A stretch of 64,000 nucleotides of DNA from Vigna angularis. Its lineage: Eukaryota > Streptophyta > Magnoliopsida > Fabales > Fabaceae. The notes under the pieces are model-generated. The model was not told the origin of the DNA. It searched no databases and saw only the letters and a list, made by a program, of their open reading frames with translations. Positions 12,501 through 23,667 of the stretch are shown here, piece by piece; position 1 is the first letter of the stretch, and each line of letters opens with the position of its first letter. The DNA lies in contig NC_068971.1 in the NCBI RefSeq assembly GCF_016808095.1, forward strand, positions 3,918,501 to 3,982,500. The letters are read 5' to 3'. The position numbers and the translations under genes were made by a program.

Positions 12501-13619
12501 TTGACTACATCAGAAATCATAACAACTTTTAATCACTTTCCCAAGAGAAATTATTTTCTTGTGCAGCTGCTACATGTGTTTCTCAATGTTTGCATTCTAT
12601 GCAATTCATAATTTCTTCTGGGTTTTTTCGCCACTTCTATAACCTTCTAATCTAAAACGTTTAGATAATCATTTTATGGATTTTTCTTCTTACAGTCACT
12701 TCAGTGGTAACTCAATAAAGTTTTTATTGGGCTACCACCACTTAACCGACAACCTACAGATATTTAATGTTGCAAACTTCATGCTTTAAGATGCCTACTT
12801 GTTTGTAAAAAGCAATATTACAGCAGAGGGAAATTTACATCATCACTTTGTGATGTGCAAAATAATAAGAGCAATGTGCAAATACCCTTTTGATATGGCT
12901 ATTTAATCAACCATAACTAAAAAGTAGTTATTTCTGTTTGACAGGTTCCTTTGTTCCACAACTTGGATGAACTTATTCTTGACAACATCTGTGATAGGGT
13001 GAGGCCCTTAGTGTTCTCTAAAGATGAAAAGGTATTAATCACGTAAACAATTTACATCACCCTTTGCCAAATTTTCTTCCAAGCATTCCATGTGCAAAAG
13101 ACTTGTCATTTTGTTAATGCCCTTGTGAAACAGATAATAAGAGAAGGTGATCCTGTACCAAGGATGGTGTTCATTGTCCGAGGACGCATGAAACGCAGCC
13201 AAAGTCTGAGCAAAGGCATGGTAGCCTCAAGCATTCTTGAGCCAGGAGGGTTTTTGGGTGACGAGCTACTTTCATGGTGCCTTCGCCGGCCGTTTATAGA
13301 TAGACTTCCGGCCTCCTCAGCCACATTTGTGTGTCTTGAATCAGTAGAAGCCTTTGGCCTTGATGCAGAGCACTTGAGATACATCACTGATCACTTCAGG
13401 TACAAGTTTGCCAACGAGAGGCTGAAGAGAACAGCAAGATATTACTCATCCAATTGGAGAACCTGGGCTGCTGTCAACATTCAATTTGCTTGGAGACGTT
13501 ACAGGCAGAGGACTAGAGGTCCGGTGACGCCTGTAAGGGAGAGTGGAGGCACTGAGCGCAGGCTCTTGCAATATGCTGCAATGTTCATGTCAATAAGGCC
13601 ACATGACCATCTTGAATAA
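7823..13619 (+). CDS. CNGC2: Cyclic nucleotide-gated channel 2 (DND1-type), 8 exons
   Basis: Plasma-membrane cation (Ca2+-permeable) channel; the Arabidopsis orthologue DND1 acts in Ca2+ signalling and immunity. Exons: 7823-7851, 8129-8783, 10701-10916, 11007-11317, 11904-12015, 12096-12332, 12945-13031, 13134-13619. All introns are GT-AG and the phases join to a 710-aa protein, close to the usual 726. The N-terminus carries the CNGC2 signature VECYACTQVGVPAFHSTSC. Six membrane segments lie in exons 2-5. The pore-filter position reads G407-N408-D409, where Arabidopsis CNGC2 has A-N-D and most plant CNGCs G-Q-N. The cyclic-nucleotide-binding domain is in exons 6-8 (PGGFLGDELLSWCLRRP), followed by an IQ calmodulin site at about 660-675 (WAAVNIQFAWRRYRQR). 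The start was chosen because MPNTFSSLFW joins in frame to WIGKKLRG. The C-terminus RPHDHLE matches the family exactly. Intron 2 is 1.9 kb and repeat-rich. No disabling change is seen. Confidence 0.95.
9060..9650. repeat. Diverged tandem duplication within CNGC2 intron 2
   Basis: About 9085-9300 and 9390-9640 share the same order of words: TTGAATAATACAATT-like, a TTATTTTAA/TTATTTGAA block, GTTAGA/TTAGAT, then AGTAGTTAAGAAAAATATAT-like and CTTTTCTTAAAAGAATAAAAT-like sequence. The second copy contains the long TA microsatellite. Similarity was judged by eye. Confidence 0.5.
9485..9577. repeat. (TA)n microsatellite in CNGC2 intron 2
   Basis: About 93 bp of uninterrupted TA, the longest microsatellite in the window. 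Confidence 0.95.
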
Positions 13620-13665
13620 AGGCTGCTGTCCATGTTCTTCAAATTGTTGTTGCTTCCTGATCCTC

Positions 13666-13671
13666 AATAAA
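13666..13671 (+). terminator. Candidate polyadenylation signal of CNGC2
   Basis: AATAAA 47 bp after the stop codon. Position and sequence fit a plant near-upstream element; the actual cleavage site is unknown. Confidence 0.4.
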
Positions 13672-15768
13672 ACTGTCTCAGGTCCATTAAACCTTATGAT
13701 TTTTGAAGTTGTGGAAGCCATGGAATCATTCATGAAATGTATACTAGAAAGCAAGAAAGTGTGAGTAATTGCAAAATCATTTATTCCCTGTTTGTTCATT
13801 TTATTGTAAGTTTGACAGTGATTTTTTTCATGGGATTTGCATCTTGAGCAATCTCCTGTCGAGGCTTCTAGTGTTTAATATAATAACTGATTGAGAAGAA
13901 CTAGTCAGATTTAGTTACATTATTGTACGAGAATTTACCCTGCTATACGAAAGGGTGACATAGGTTCAATTCTTACGGAATTCATGTTTAGAGAGAGACA
14001 CAATGAACTTTAGATGGGACCAAGTCTCACACTTGATCCAATATTTATGGAATACTTTAAGATCTAACCAAGAAGTCCAAAACTCTAAATATGAGATTAC
14101 ATAAGAAAAAAGAGGGAAGGAAAATGAATTTTAGTGAGTAAACTATGTTCGAGTAATTATTTGATTTCAGAATATATACAGACTAAATTGAGGTCATACC
14201 ATACAGTAATTTAAATGTGAATTTAGTTTATACATACAATTTGCCTAAATTTAATACTTATGATTTCTAATTGTTTGAGAATAGCATTAAATTATTTAAA
14301 TAATTGAAATTTAAGTGAAAAACATCAGAGACACATCGATTTTTAATTTAATGCATGTCTCTCACATGACTAGTAAGATCTTAATCTATAAAAATTGGCA
14401 ATTTTGGAAACCAGGAAATTTTACGAAATCATGAGTGAAGTGAATGAAGAGCATAAAGTGGTTTGCTTCCTTGTGAAATTCCTTATAACAGAAGAGAAAA
14501 ACTAGTGGGGAAGAACAGAGTTAAGACAGGACAGAACAGAACAAAACAGAGCCTTTCCTATGTTTTCGGCTGTGTTGTGTCCAAATTTGGTGATATTGTG
14601 ATGAAATGAGGTCATCATTACCTCTAAATATGGCAAATCATTTCTGCCAATCCCATTCCCAAATTTTTCTCTCTTTTTGTTACCAACCTAACCTATCACA
14701 ACATGGGTCACGAAGGTCCTCATCATCTCACCTCCTCATCAGCATCTCTAGGGTCTCCTACATTCCTTTGGAGCCCTAGGTTTTGCTGTTTTATGCTATT
14801 CCAATTTCAGAGCCCCGATCTGCAGCTACATGTTCCGCTTAATTAAGTATCATCATTGATCACAACCAATTTCTCTCTCTCCCTCTCTGTCTTTTGTTTT
14901 CGTTTTTTCGTTGTTGGATAATGTGGCTGTGAAAAATCACATATTTGTTTGACGGTAGTAATCTGGGAAGGAAAATTTATGCCCAAATGTTTTATCTTTT
15001 TGAAAAGGGAATCTTAGAACAAAAAATATACAAAATTTGATAACTTTAGCCCGACCGTTTGTTCATCTTCTACCGATCATAAATGCAATTTATGATTGAT
15101 ACTTTTGGAGGATGTACTCTCTTGCTTATTTCTGTGATATTGTGTCGCAATTATCAACATTATGGAAAATTGCGGACAAATATGGTCCCGTTGCGTTGTG
15201 GAGACCTCAAAAACCATAATATCAAAGACTATGGTTTAAAACCTTTAACAGCCTGATGTTGCTTAAAACCTATATTTTTTGTTAAATGATTAGTATAATG
15301 GCACTTCTATATAATGTTGTTTGAATTCTATTTAATTCTTAGTATAATATGAAAAAAAGAACCGACAAATACTTGTAATGCTTCCATGTTTTCTGAGTTA
15401 GTTGAGAATGAATATTATTTTCCTATAAGGTTTTGTTGCTTCCATGAATACTTGTAATATATAGAGTAGAATATGTTCCATAAAGCTTCATGAATCAATG
15501 ATCAATAATGGCTTAAAATAAGTCAAGTTTCTCAACATTTTTGTTTTATGTTTGTCTTTCCCATCAACTATGATAAGAATAGTGTCTCCTTTGAACCAAA
15601 TCTCATCTCTCTTAATATTTATTGTTGACATTATCTCACTTCCCTTTTAGACAGTTCACTGTTTTTCTTTTCTTTTTCTTTTTGATTGTGATTCTAACCC
15701 TTATCACTATATTTTACAACCTTTTGTCATAGGTTCCTTGTCAGTGTGGAACCTGGCATATCAACCTA
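13672..15768. other. CNGC2-PTEN intergenic region with probable PTEN 5' UTR
   Basis: No protein-coding exon recognised. 14690-14930 is richer in C and in CT runs, as in plant 5' UTRs. The sequence before the PTEN start (TTTGTCATAG at 15723-15732) looks like a splice acceptor, so a 5'-UTR intron between about 14930 and 15732 is plausible but not proven. Confidence 0.35.
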
Positions 15769-18700
15769 ATGGGATTGAAACTTACAAAGCAGGAACCACC
15801 CAAAGCTGAGGACCTAAGTGTACATCATCACATGATTAATTACCTAACCAAGAATTTTATTCGTAACTTGGTATCTAAGCAACGTAGAAGAATGCTTATA
15901 GCTGGTTATGATCTTGACATGTCATATATCACCGATAGAGTATTAGCAATGTCATTTCCTTCTCAACGAATGCGAGCAATGTATCGAAATCCTCTCTGGC
16001 AGGTTAAATCTGTGTTGGACATGAGACATTATGAGCATTATAAGGTGCACCTTCAACTCATAGTCATGTATAGTGCATATCTTTTTTCTTGTCTACAATG
16101 TATTGGAAATTCATCATGATTATCCATACTTGTATAGTGGTACTCTAATTTGTATGTCTATTGAACTATATTGTTCATTTGCATTTTTTGGATATAAAGT
16201 ATTGGTTGTTTTGTTCTATAAATTCAGAATTTCTTTTAGTGTGTCTTTGTCATTTAATCTAGGCTTGGGCATTGGCAGTGTTAGTTTCTTGTACCAATCT
16301 TTCAAATGGAACTGATGTGATGTTTATTTGATGAAAAAGACCAGATTTGCCCCCTTGAATTCAGACCAATTATTTGTGTACTTGTGATACATAGAGGTCG
16401 CTTGTGGGTTATTATGATTTTGGTTTTTCATTTCTTGTTACTGATATTTATTTTTCTTCATTTGTCTGATATAACTTACATCTTCATGAAAGTGGATGAA
16501 ACTATCATTACCTATTTTTTCATGTTTACTGTGAAGACTAATCAATAATCTTTTTCTTGTTCAATCTTCTGACTTGGTATCAATGACAAATGACAGTTGT
16601 AGAGGCTGTTGTTTGTACTTATCATTCTACTTGTTTCCTATCCCACTATCACTCATTGCTATAGCTAATGAATACCACTTCTAAAACTTTCAGATCTACA
16701 ATCTCTGTATAGAAGAAAGTTATGATCCTGCTCACTTTTATGGACGTGTGGAAGCATACCCCTTTGATGATAACCATGTGCCATCTCTTGAAATGGTTAG
16801 AGATTTCTGTGAAAGTGTGGATTCATGGCTGTCAAGTGACCCAAAAAATATTGCTGTTATTCATTGCATGGTATGACAGGTCACACTTCCTGTTAGAATC
16901 ATTAGCAAATTTCAAATAAGATTTAGAATTCATCACATTAAATTTTGGGGAAATAAATAACTCAATAAATATCACAATATGCTACAAATGGGCTTATGTT
17001 GTTATGGACTTCACTTCATCTTCAGAATTAAGCCTTCACTTATCTAAATTAGTTTTAAAGTTGTTTGAAAGTTTGCCACAAATGGCCTTAAGTTCTTATG
17101 GACTTATGGCTAGCACTCTTGATGATCCTAGAAGCTTGTATTTGATATTTGATAAAGATTGTGCAGATTTGTTCCACTTTAAACTACGTATAAATCAGAG
17201 CCCTCTTAAATATAAATGTCATTTAAAAGTAAGCGAAATTTTGGTTGGATGCTTCCAAGATTAATTAGTTTGCTACAAAGCAGAAAATTATTTAGATGTT
17301 AAGTTTACAAGCAAAATACTTTCTCCTCTAGCACATCAAACTACAACTAGCTACATTTTTTCTTATTTGTATTCTTTTACATTATGCAGGCAGGAAAAGG
17401 TAGAACAGGATTAATGGTGTGTGCATACTTAACTTATTGCGGCATGTCAGCAGATGAGGCTCTTCAACTGTATGCAGACAGACGAACAACCAATAATGAA
17501 GGAGTAAGTTAAATTAGGTATAGTTCCAACAATTTTAAAAGTAAATCTATCTTCACTAACAAAAGTTTTTGCTAATGTTTATCATTTTCAAGAAAGCAAT
17601 GACTATACACTAATGGTAAACTGATAAGAAATGGTTCTGAATGTGAAAATAATATGTACTTTCTTTCAAATCAAGGAAGTTAATCAAAGAATTTAGTTCA
17701 CTTAATGTTATTGCCTATGTGGGATCAGGTATCAATACCAAGTCAAAGACGATATGTGGCATATTGGGACAGTCTACTTTCAAATTGTGTCCCAAGAGAA
17801 ACTGGAAATGGAACACTAAAAGTGAAGTTGCCTCCACCGTCTAGCAGAGAATTACGGCGTATCCGGCTTTATGATACAGTCAACATTGACACTATATTCT
17901 TTGTCATCTCAGAGCTACAAGAGGCTAGTTCACCACTATTTATGATACAACAATGTTTTTAATACTGCATTATCTTTCTGGAATGGTTTATAAAGGCCAC
18001 GTTATATTTATTTTCTTGTTGGCATGCTAATTTTCACTTACTGAGGGCATGCTAATTTGGATTGTTTACATGTTAATAGTCTCATTTAGGTTGGAATACT
18101 TGTACAAAACTGGTAATTGAGCTAATTATTACTATTATGAACATCCCTAAATAATGAATTAGATATAAAAGTTGGTTTTTATTCTCATCAAGATGGGTTT
18201 TGTTCACAGATTCCTAATCAGGTGTATCGTCCACCAGTTGAAGCTTACCGTAGCAGCTGTAGACAGATTAAGAAAGGGTATCAGAGAAACAACAGCCCTC
18301 GGTATTATATATCTGTTCTTGAAGATGATAGTGATGGAAAGCAATCAGAAACAGAAGAACCTCGTATTGTAGTTCAAATGGACACAGAGAGTCCTGTTAT
18401 ATACCAGAAGTCATGTTTGGACCATTACTTTGATAAACCTATACAAGTAAGTAATCAATGACCAAGAATTTAGTCCTTTTGTAATCAGTTTCTTTCCTAG
18501 CACCCTTGTATTGGTTTTGCTCATTTATGTTTTACAAATTGTGAAAAAATAATATGAAACTGCACAACATCAAGAAGTATTGGTTTTTTGTCATGGAATT
18601 CTTTTACTAATATCCATTTTCACTTCTACCAGCAAATGTTCTGATTTCACTTTAAATATTTGGACAGGTAAGTGGAGATGTACGTGTCATATTCTATGAG

Positions 18701-19262
18701 AAAATGATAGGTGGTCGCCTTTTCTACTGCTGTTTTAATACAGCTTTTATTAAGAACAGCTTGCTTCAGGTAATCTCATCGCATCCTTTATTCTTGGTAT
18801 TTTTTGTATGCTGATATATTTAGATGGAAGGGAATTATAGCTTCAAATTTGATCAAAACCAAAATAGCAAGAGTATGTCCTTTGTCATGCAAAATCTTTT
18901 CAAGGTGAGGCTTATAAAACACTGGTATTATGTTAGTAAGCAAGGAAATGTAAGTGAGTAGACAAAACAAACTAGGTTATCATGATTTAACTACAGGATA
19001 TTATTTTAGCAATACAGCTTTGAATATGAAATGAACTTCATATGGCATGTCATGTACAGTTAAGTAGAAAATCTAGGGTGTTGACAGTGTTCCCTTTTGA
19101 AATTTGTAGCTCACAGTACAAGAGTTGGACAAAGTTGGGAAGAAGGGAAGCTCAATATGTGGTCCTGACTTCTGCCTAGAATTATTGTTTGGTCCTGCTA
19201 ATACAGGATATTCGTCATCAAATATATCCAATGATGAACACTCTAGTGATGATTCTTTATAA
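15769..19262 (+). CDS. PTEN1: PTEN-type phosphatidylinositol phosphatase / dual-specificity phosphatase, 7 exons
   Basis: Removes the 3-phosphate from phosphoinositides; in Arabidopsis PTEN1 is pollen-expressed. Exons: 15769-16044, 16694-16870, 17390-17503, 17729-17923, 18210-18446, 18668-18769, 19110-19262, all joined in phase 0 to 417 aa (Arabidopsis PTEN1 is about 412). The N-terminal MGLKL and RNLVSKQRRRMLIAGYDLDM match the family. The catalytic P-loop is HCMAGKGRTG with Cys150 and Arg156. A C2-type membrane-binding domain follows at about 205-390 (RLYDTVNIDTIFFVISELQE, VSGDVRVIFYEKM). The tail ends in an acidic Ser-rich stretch. Intron 4 (17924-18209) seems to use a GC donor (GAG|GCTAGT), because no GT site keeps the frame. 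From the middle of intron 4 onward the gene lies in the inverted duplication repeated at 32295-35181. It is convergent with the SpoU methyltransferase gene. It is complete and apparently functional. Confidence 0.93.
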
Positions 19263-20803
19263 TACTATTTCTAAAAATCTTTACATAATATGAAAAGTCC
19301 ATATCCAATTAACTTGTGTAACGTATTCCTGCAAAATGATCCCAACCATGAGTCCCTCACAGTGCCATGTAGCAAGTGCATTCATTCCTCCAACTGTCTT
19401 GCTGTATATGTTTTCATTGGCGAAAGGCATGGGGAGTAAGTGTAATTTTTTGTATTATGTTAGTCATTGAGTAGCATTTGGCTGAAGATGAGGTTGAGAG
19501 CCTTTTAATGCAAAATTTCACCAATTTTCTTGTTGGATTTAGTTTCAATGTTTAAACTAATTAAAGAATCACCCATTCGTGTAAAAATACATCAAGGGTT
19601 TGATGACAACAGTTTAAAAATTAGCATTCTTATAATGGTTTAGCAACCTTTTAATGATAGTGTAAAGTTCTTTTTACTGAGGGTGGACCAAAAGTAAACA
19701 CTTTCAGTACAGTTTAGTCCAACATGGAAATATTTTCAGTGCAATTCTATCAAGATTTAGACACTTAATAAAAAAATTAGCAGTTTAGTGATTTTCTGGT
19801 ACATCTGTTTCTTCCTCGTGGGGCGATTCTCTTATGGTAAAACAAAATATCCAGTGCGTTCAAAAAAGGATGTTTGATTAACATTTCTCAGCATTACTAT
19901 TATGGTCAACACGCCCACCACCTTCGTTTCTTTAGTTAATCAAAAGTCTGAGAAAACAGCTATGCCAATTCAAAGTCATGGTAAATGCAAATTGTTTTCA
20001 ATGATCCTTTCAAATTTGTTATAATAGAGAATCAGAAGAGATAGATGGAGTTTTGGCACACTCAACATAAATAGTTAGTAGTGATTTATAGAAAGTAATA
20101 GGAACCTTAAGTTATGGAATGTCATAAGTTGGAAGCGAAAAGAGTTGAAAGGAAATAAAAATGGGTGAGAAGAATACAAAGATTTTACTCAGGCAAGTAA
20201 AAAAAATTCACTTTTCATTTTCTACTCTCATCCAAATAATACATTAGACATGGTAATGCCCAGAAAAATCCACATAAAGAAAATACCATTACAATTTGGA
20301 TGGAATCATTCCCCGTTTCTAAGTACATTGGTTAAGGAAATAATCTATACTCTTAAACAAGCGGGTGGTTGGTAAGGTCCCCATTGTAATCTGCGAGCCT
20401 TGCCCACCATGTTTCAGCTTAAGCTACTTTGTCGGAATCAATCAGAACAATCTAGTATCTGGTTTGTCTCCTTGTCGAGGACAAACAAGCACACAATCAG
20501 AAGAATTTTGACTTCCTGTTGTTGCTGTTAGGTCAATGTTGCTGCTTTACGCGTTGCATAATCCTCCACAATACTGATCGAACTTTTGCTATGGCGGAGT
20601 GAAAACTCTGCAAGTAGAATCTGGCATTCTTCTACAGTCAGATCACCATGATGGCCCTGCATATGTTGCAGAAAATTCAGCCCCTAAGATGTCACAAGGC
20701 ATGCAGCAAACTTTGATGATGGCATAAAAAATTGATTGAACAATAAATCTTTTTTATATCTTTATTTACATGAAAAATCTATTGCGATTATGTGCTATGC
20801 TCA
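18085..20803 (+). repeat. Left arm of a large inverted segmental duplication
   Basis: About 2.7 kb nearly identical to the reverse complement of 32295-35181. It holds the 3' part of PTEN intron 4, PTEN exons 5-7, the convergent intergenic DNA and the last exon of the SpoU gene. The left boundary is at ATTTAGGTTGGAATACTTG, the right boundary just after TTATGTGCTATGCTCA. Because both genes are complete here, this is probably the source arm. Confidence 0.95.
19263..20527. other. Convergent intergenic region between PTEN and SpoU genes
   Basis: 3' flanks of two genes facing each other. No reading frame of interest. All of it lies inside the inverted duplication, and its counterpart (32571-33978) keeps the same order with scattered substitutions and small indels. 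Confidence 0.6.
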
Positions 20804-23351
20804 CAAATATTTCCAAAAAGTTTCCATTTCCTATTTGTATATGCAGGGATTAAACAGCTCTGATGTAATTTTATGATCCTTTTTGGCTCACTGCTGTTTT
20901 TTTTTTGGTTCAGGACACCTGGTTTCCCCTCAACCCCATTTGTACAATTGTATCTTTTATCGGTTCTATCAATTCCTTCTTTGAAACAAAAAAATTCTAT
21001 GATAAACTTAAATAATTTAATCTATGGGTTTTCACGATTAATCAAATTTAGAAGTACAAAACTGAGAAGCAGCTTTTTCAATTCCTTGAATTCAGACTAA
21101 ATGAAATATGCTCTTTAATTCATCAGATGGAGACAGTAAAGAATACAGATTTGCTAGAATCACTATTAATATGACAAAATCCAGATATAAGATTCAAATA
21201 TACGAGTCTTCATTGATCACCTCATAAAGTACATAACTAAAATCATTACCATGTGAGATATTCTATTACAAACAGCATGATGCATGAGGATTCCTGCAGC
21301 AACTGAAACATTGAAAGAGTCCACCATTCCTGCCATTGGAATACTGCAGTGCAAATCTGACAACTCCAATGCCTCATCACTAATACCCCTGAAACGTGAA
21401 CATAATCATTGTTAAATACATACGAAACCTGAACAAAAGTAGAACCCAAGTCACGGGATATATAACAACTATTTAACATTTTCTTTAAAAGTAAAGACTG
21501 TTGGTGATTCCCTGACCACTTCAGTTAATATTCAGTAAACATGAACAAATGACAGTTCATTGGGCTCACATTTGCGTTGTCTAAAGTATTACACGGAATT
21601 TTCTTTATCCAATGGTTTATAAAATTAAGTATAGCACATCAAGAAAAGGCAGGAATTAACCTATTTTCATTTCCGACCACGATTGCAGTTGGGTGCGACC
21701 AGTCTAAGTCATGAATAGAAACCTATACACAACAAGAAAAATGTTAATAACATAAACTAACATATCAATTGAAAATTTTCAACATTTAGCTTTACGATTT
21801 ATGATAATGAAAATCAACAATGAATATAAGGCACTAGTATATACTATGATTACAGGCTGCACAAAATATCTCTAAAAATACGCATGTTAGAGATTCAACA
21901 AAGTTTTAACTTTTACTTAACACAATACGCACCTTTAACCAGACTTGGGATCATATATGTAAGTATCTGAAACAAAGCACAATAGGCAAAGAAATATAGT
22001 ATAAACAAATCATACCGCATCCATTCCCACATGAGTAGTGGCAATTCGATAACCACGTGATTTTAACATTTTAAAGCACTCCTTCGTAGAATCCCACAGC
22101 TCAATGTCCAACCATTTCTCTGCACCCATGCTTACATGTCGATTATCCTTATACCTGCAACAAGGAAGCCAGACAAAACATTTCAACCAAAAGAGTCTCC
22201 TAACTTCAGTTACACTTGATAATAACGAAATCATAACCTAAGACCCATCCCATAATCACCAGAGATAACACCAGCAGTTTCAACAATGACTAAACAACAC
22301 AATTCAGAACTCATAATAATAATGCCTTAACATATTTCCGAAACTTAATGCAAATTGACATCAGTTTTCTAATATCTAACAGCACCAGGGACAAAAAAAA
22401 TGAAGTCCCAAAAAGGTATAGTGTCATGACATTAGTTACTAATCCTAAGAAAACTCCAACGAAGTCTGAAATTTCAAGTTGCTTCACGTGAGTCCCTAAA
22501 ATCCTAAACCACTTACTGTTATGTTAATCCCTAAACATACCTTAATATTATTACATAATCAATTTATTTTTTAATTTTGGATTAATGCTATTGATAGATT
22601 ACACTTATTGATGGATTGATGTTATTTAAAAATGTAACAGTCATATTTCCTTTCGGGAACTAAAATGATGTTTTACTCTCTCTAAACTCGAAGCTAACAT
22701 ATCGACATTACTGATTTAAATCACGGCTACTTACTATGAATTATAATACTCTCTGATAAGTCAAATCTGAGTAGAAAAACTAAACCTATGAGAGCGAAAC
22801 GAGAGTGCTCCTAAAATTTCACCTCTACAATGTCAACAACACCTTTTGTTGGTGTCACACGACACGACGTGGACGGACTGAACGCCGAGCGCGTCGGCGG
22901 ACCGGAAAGCAGCAGAGACGTTGCCAAAGTCGCAGAGCCCTTCGACGACAAGGCAGACGGAATAGCTCCGGTTCCGAACCACGCTCCCAAACCTCCGCCA
23001 CCGGTCCTCCGATATGCAGGGCGCGAGGACCTCGACGACCTCGGCGCTGGTCAAAACGGTGCCGTTTTGACAGCGGAAGGCATCGAGGTAGGGGAACCAG
23101 CGAGGCACATGAGATTGGTGAGGGAGAAGAGGCTTGCGGTCCATCTTCATGAGCGTGGAGACACCGTCGGGGCTGGTGAGGAGGTGTTGGACGGTCAGAG
23201 ATTGGAGTTCGGATTCTTCCGCGGTTAGGGCTGACGTGGAACATTTCCGAGTGAGGGTTAGACGTTGATGTGGGACGATAAAGGTTCGTTTGAAGAAGGA
23301 AGAAGAAGAAGAAGCGAGTGGAAAACACGTGAGGGTTTTGCAAGCACTCAT
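20528..23351 (-). CDS. SpoU/TrmH-family RNA 2'-O-methyltransferase, organelle-targeted, 5 exons
   Basis: Transfers methyl from S-adenosylmethionine to a ribose 2'-OH of tRNA or rRNA; the exact substrate is unknown. Exons in gene order: 23351-22843, 22154-22016, 21722-21661, 21388-21250, 20656-20528, giving 325 aa with consistent phases. The first 40 residues (MSACKTLTCFPLASSSSSFF onward) are rich in Ser, Thr and basic residues and fit a plastid or mitochondrial transit peptide. The three SPOUT motifs are present: N144/R150 in NVSAAFRSADALG, the SAM-loop IVVGNENRG at 230-238, and IPMAGMVDSFNVSVAAGILM at about 253-272. The C-terminal exon encodes GHHGDLTVEECQILLAEFSL. It is head-to-head with the O-methyltransferase at 23668 (316 bp apart) and convergent with PTEN. 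The last exon lies in the inverted duplication, and intron 4 contains the duplication boundary. Exon 1 is GC-rich compared with its surroundings. Confidence 0.9.
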
Positions 23352-23667
23352 TTGCAGTTGCAGAGTTCAACCACACGATTCTCGTTTTCCGTTGATAACA
23401 AAAATAGTAGGAGACAGAGGCAACAAATTTAAAATTAGGGCTAAATATGATATTTGGTAGTATTCATAGGGTAAAAAATGATTGCAATTTAAAAATCATT
23501 ATTTTATTTAATTAACAACAATTTGGAAATATCATAGTAGCGAAGGGCTGAAAGCAAAACCATACGTTACCCCACAACTGTTAAAGTGGCTATAAAAACA
23601 GCACGTAAATAAGGAAACCAAAACAGAGAAAAAAAACAAATACAGAGCTGCATTAACCGAAATTAAC
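23352..23667. promoter_or_regulatory. Short shared region between divergent methyltransferase genes
   Basis: 316 bp separate the start codons of the SpoU-type gene (-) and the O-methyltransferase (+), so both promoters and 5' UTRs must overlap or abut here. GTGGCTATAAAAACAGC at about 23587 contains a TATA-box-like TATAAAA about 75 bp before the + strand start codon. Confidence 0.5.

Noticed and set aside
22830..23376. Three other frames of 115-173 codons overlapping the SpoU first exon
   Set aside because: Only the - strand frame starting MSACKTLT carries the SPOUT motif and joins in phase to the downstream exons.
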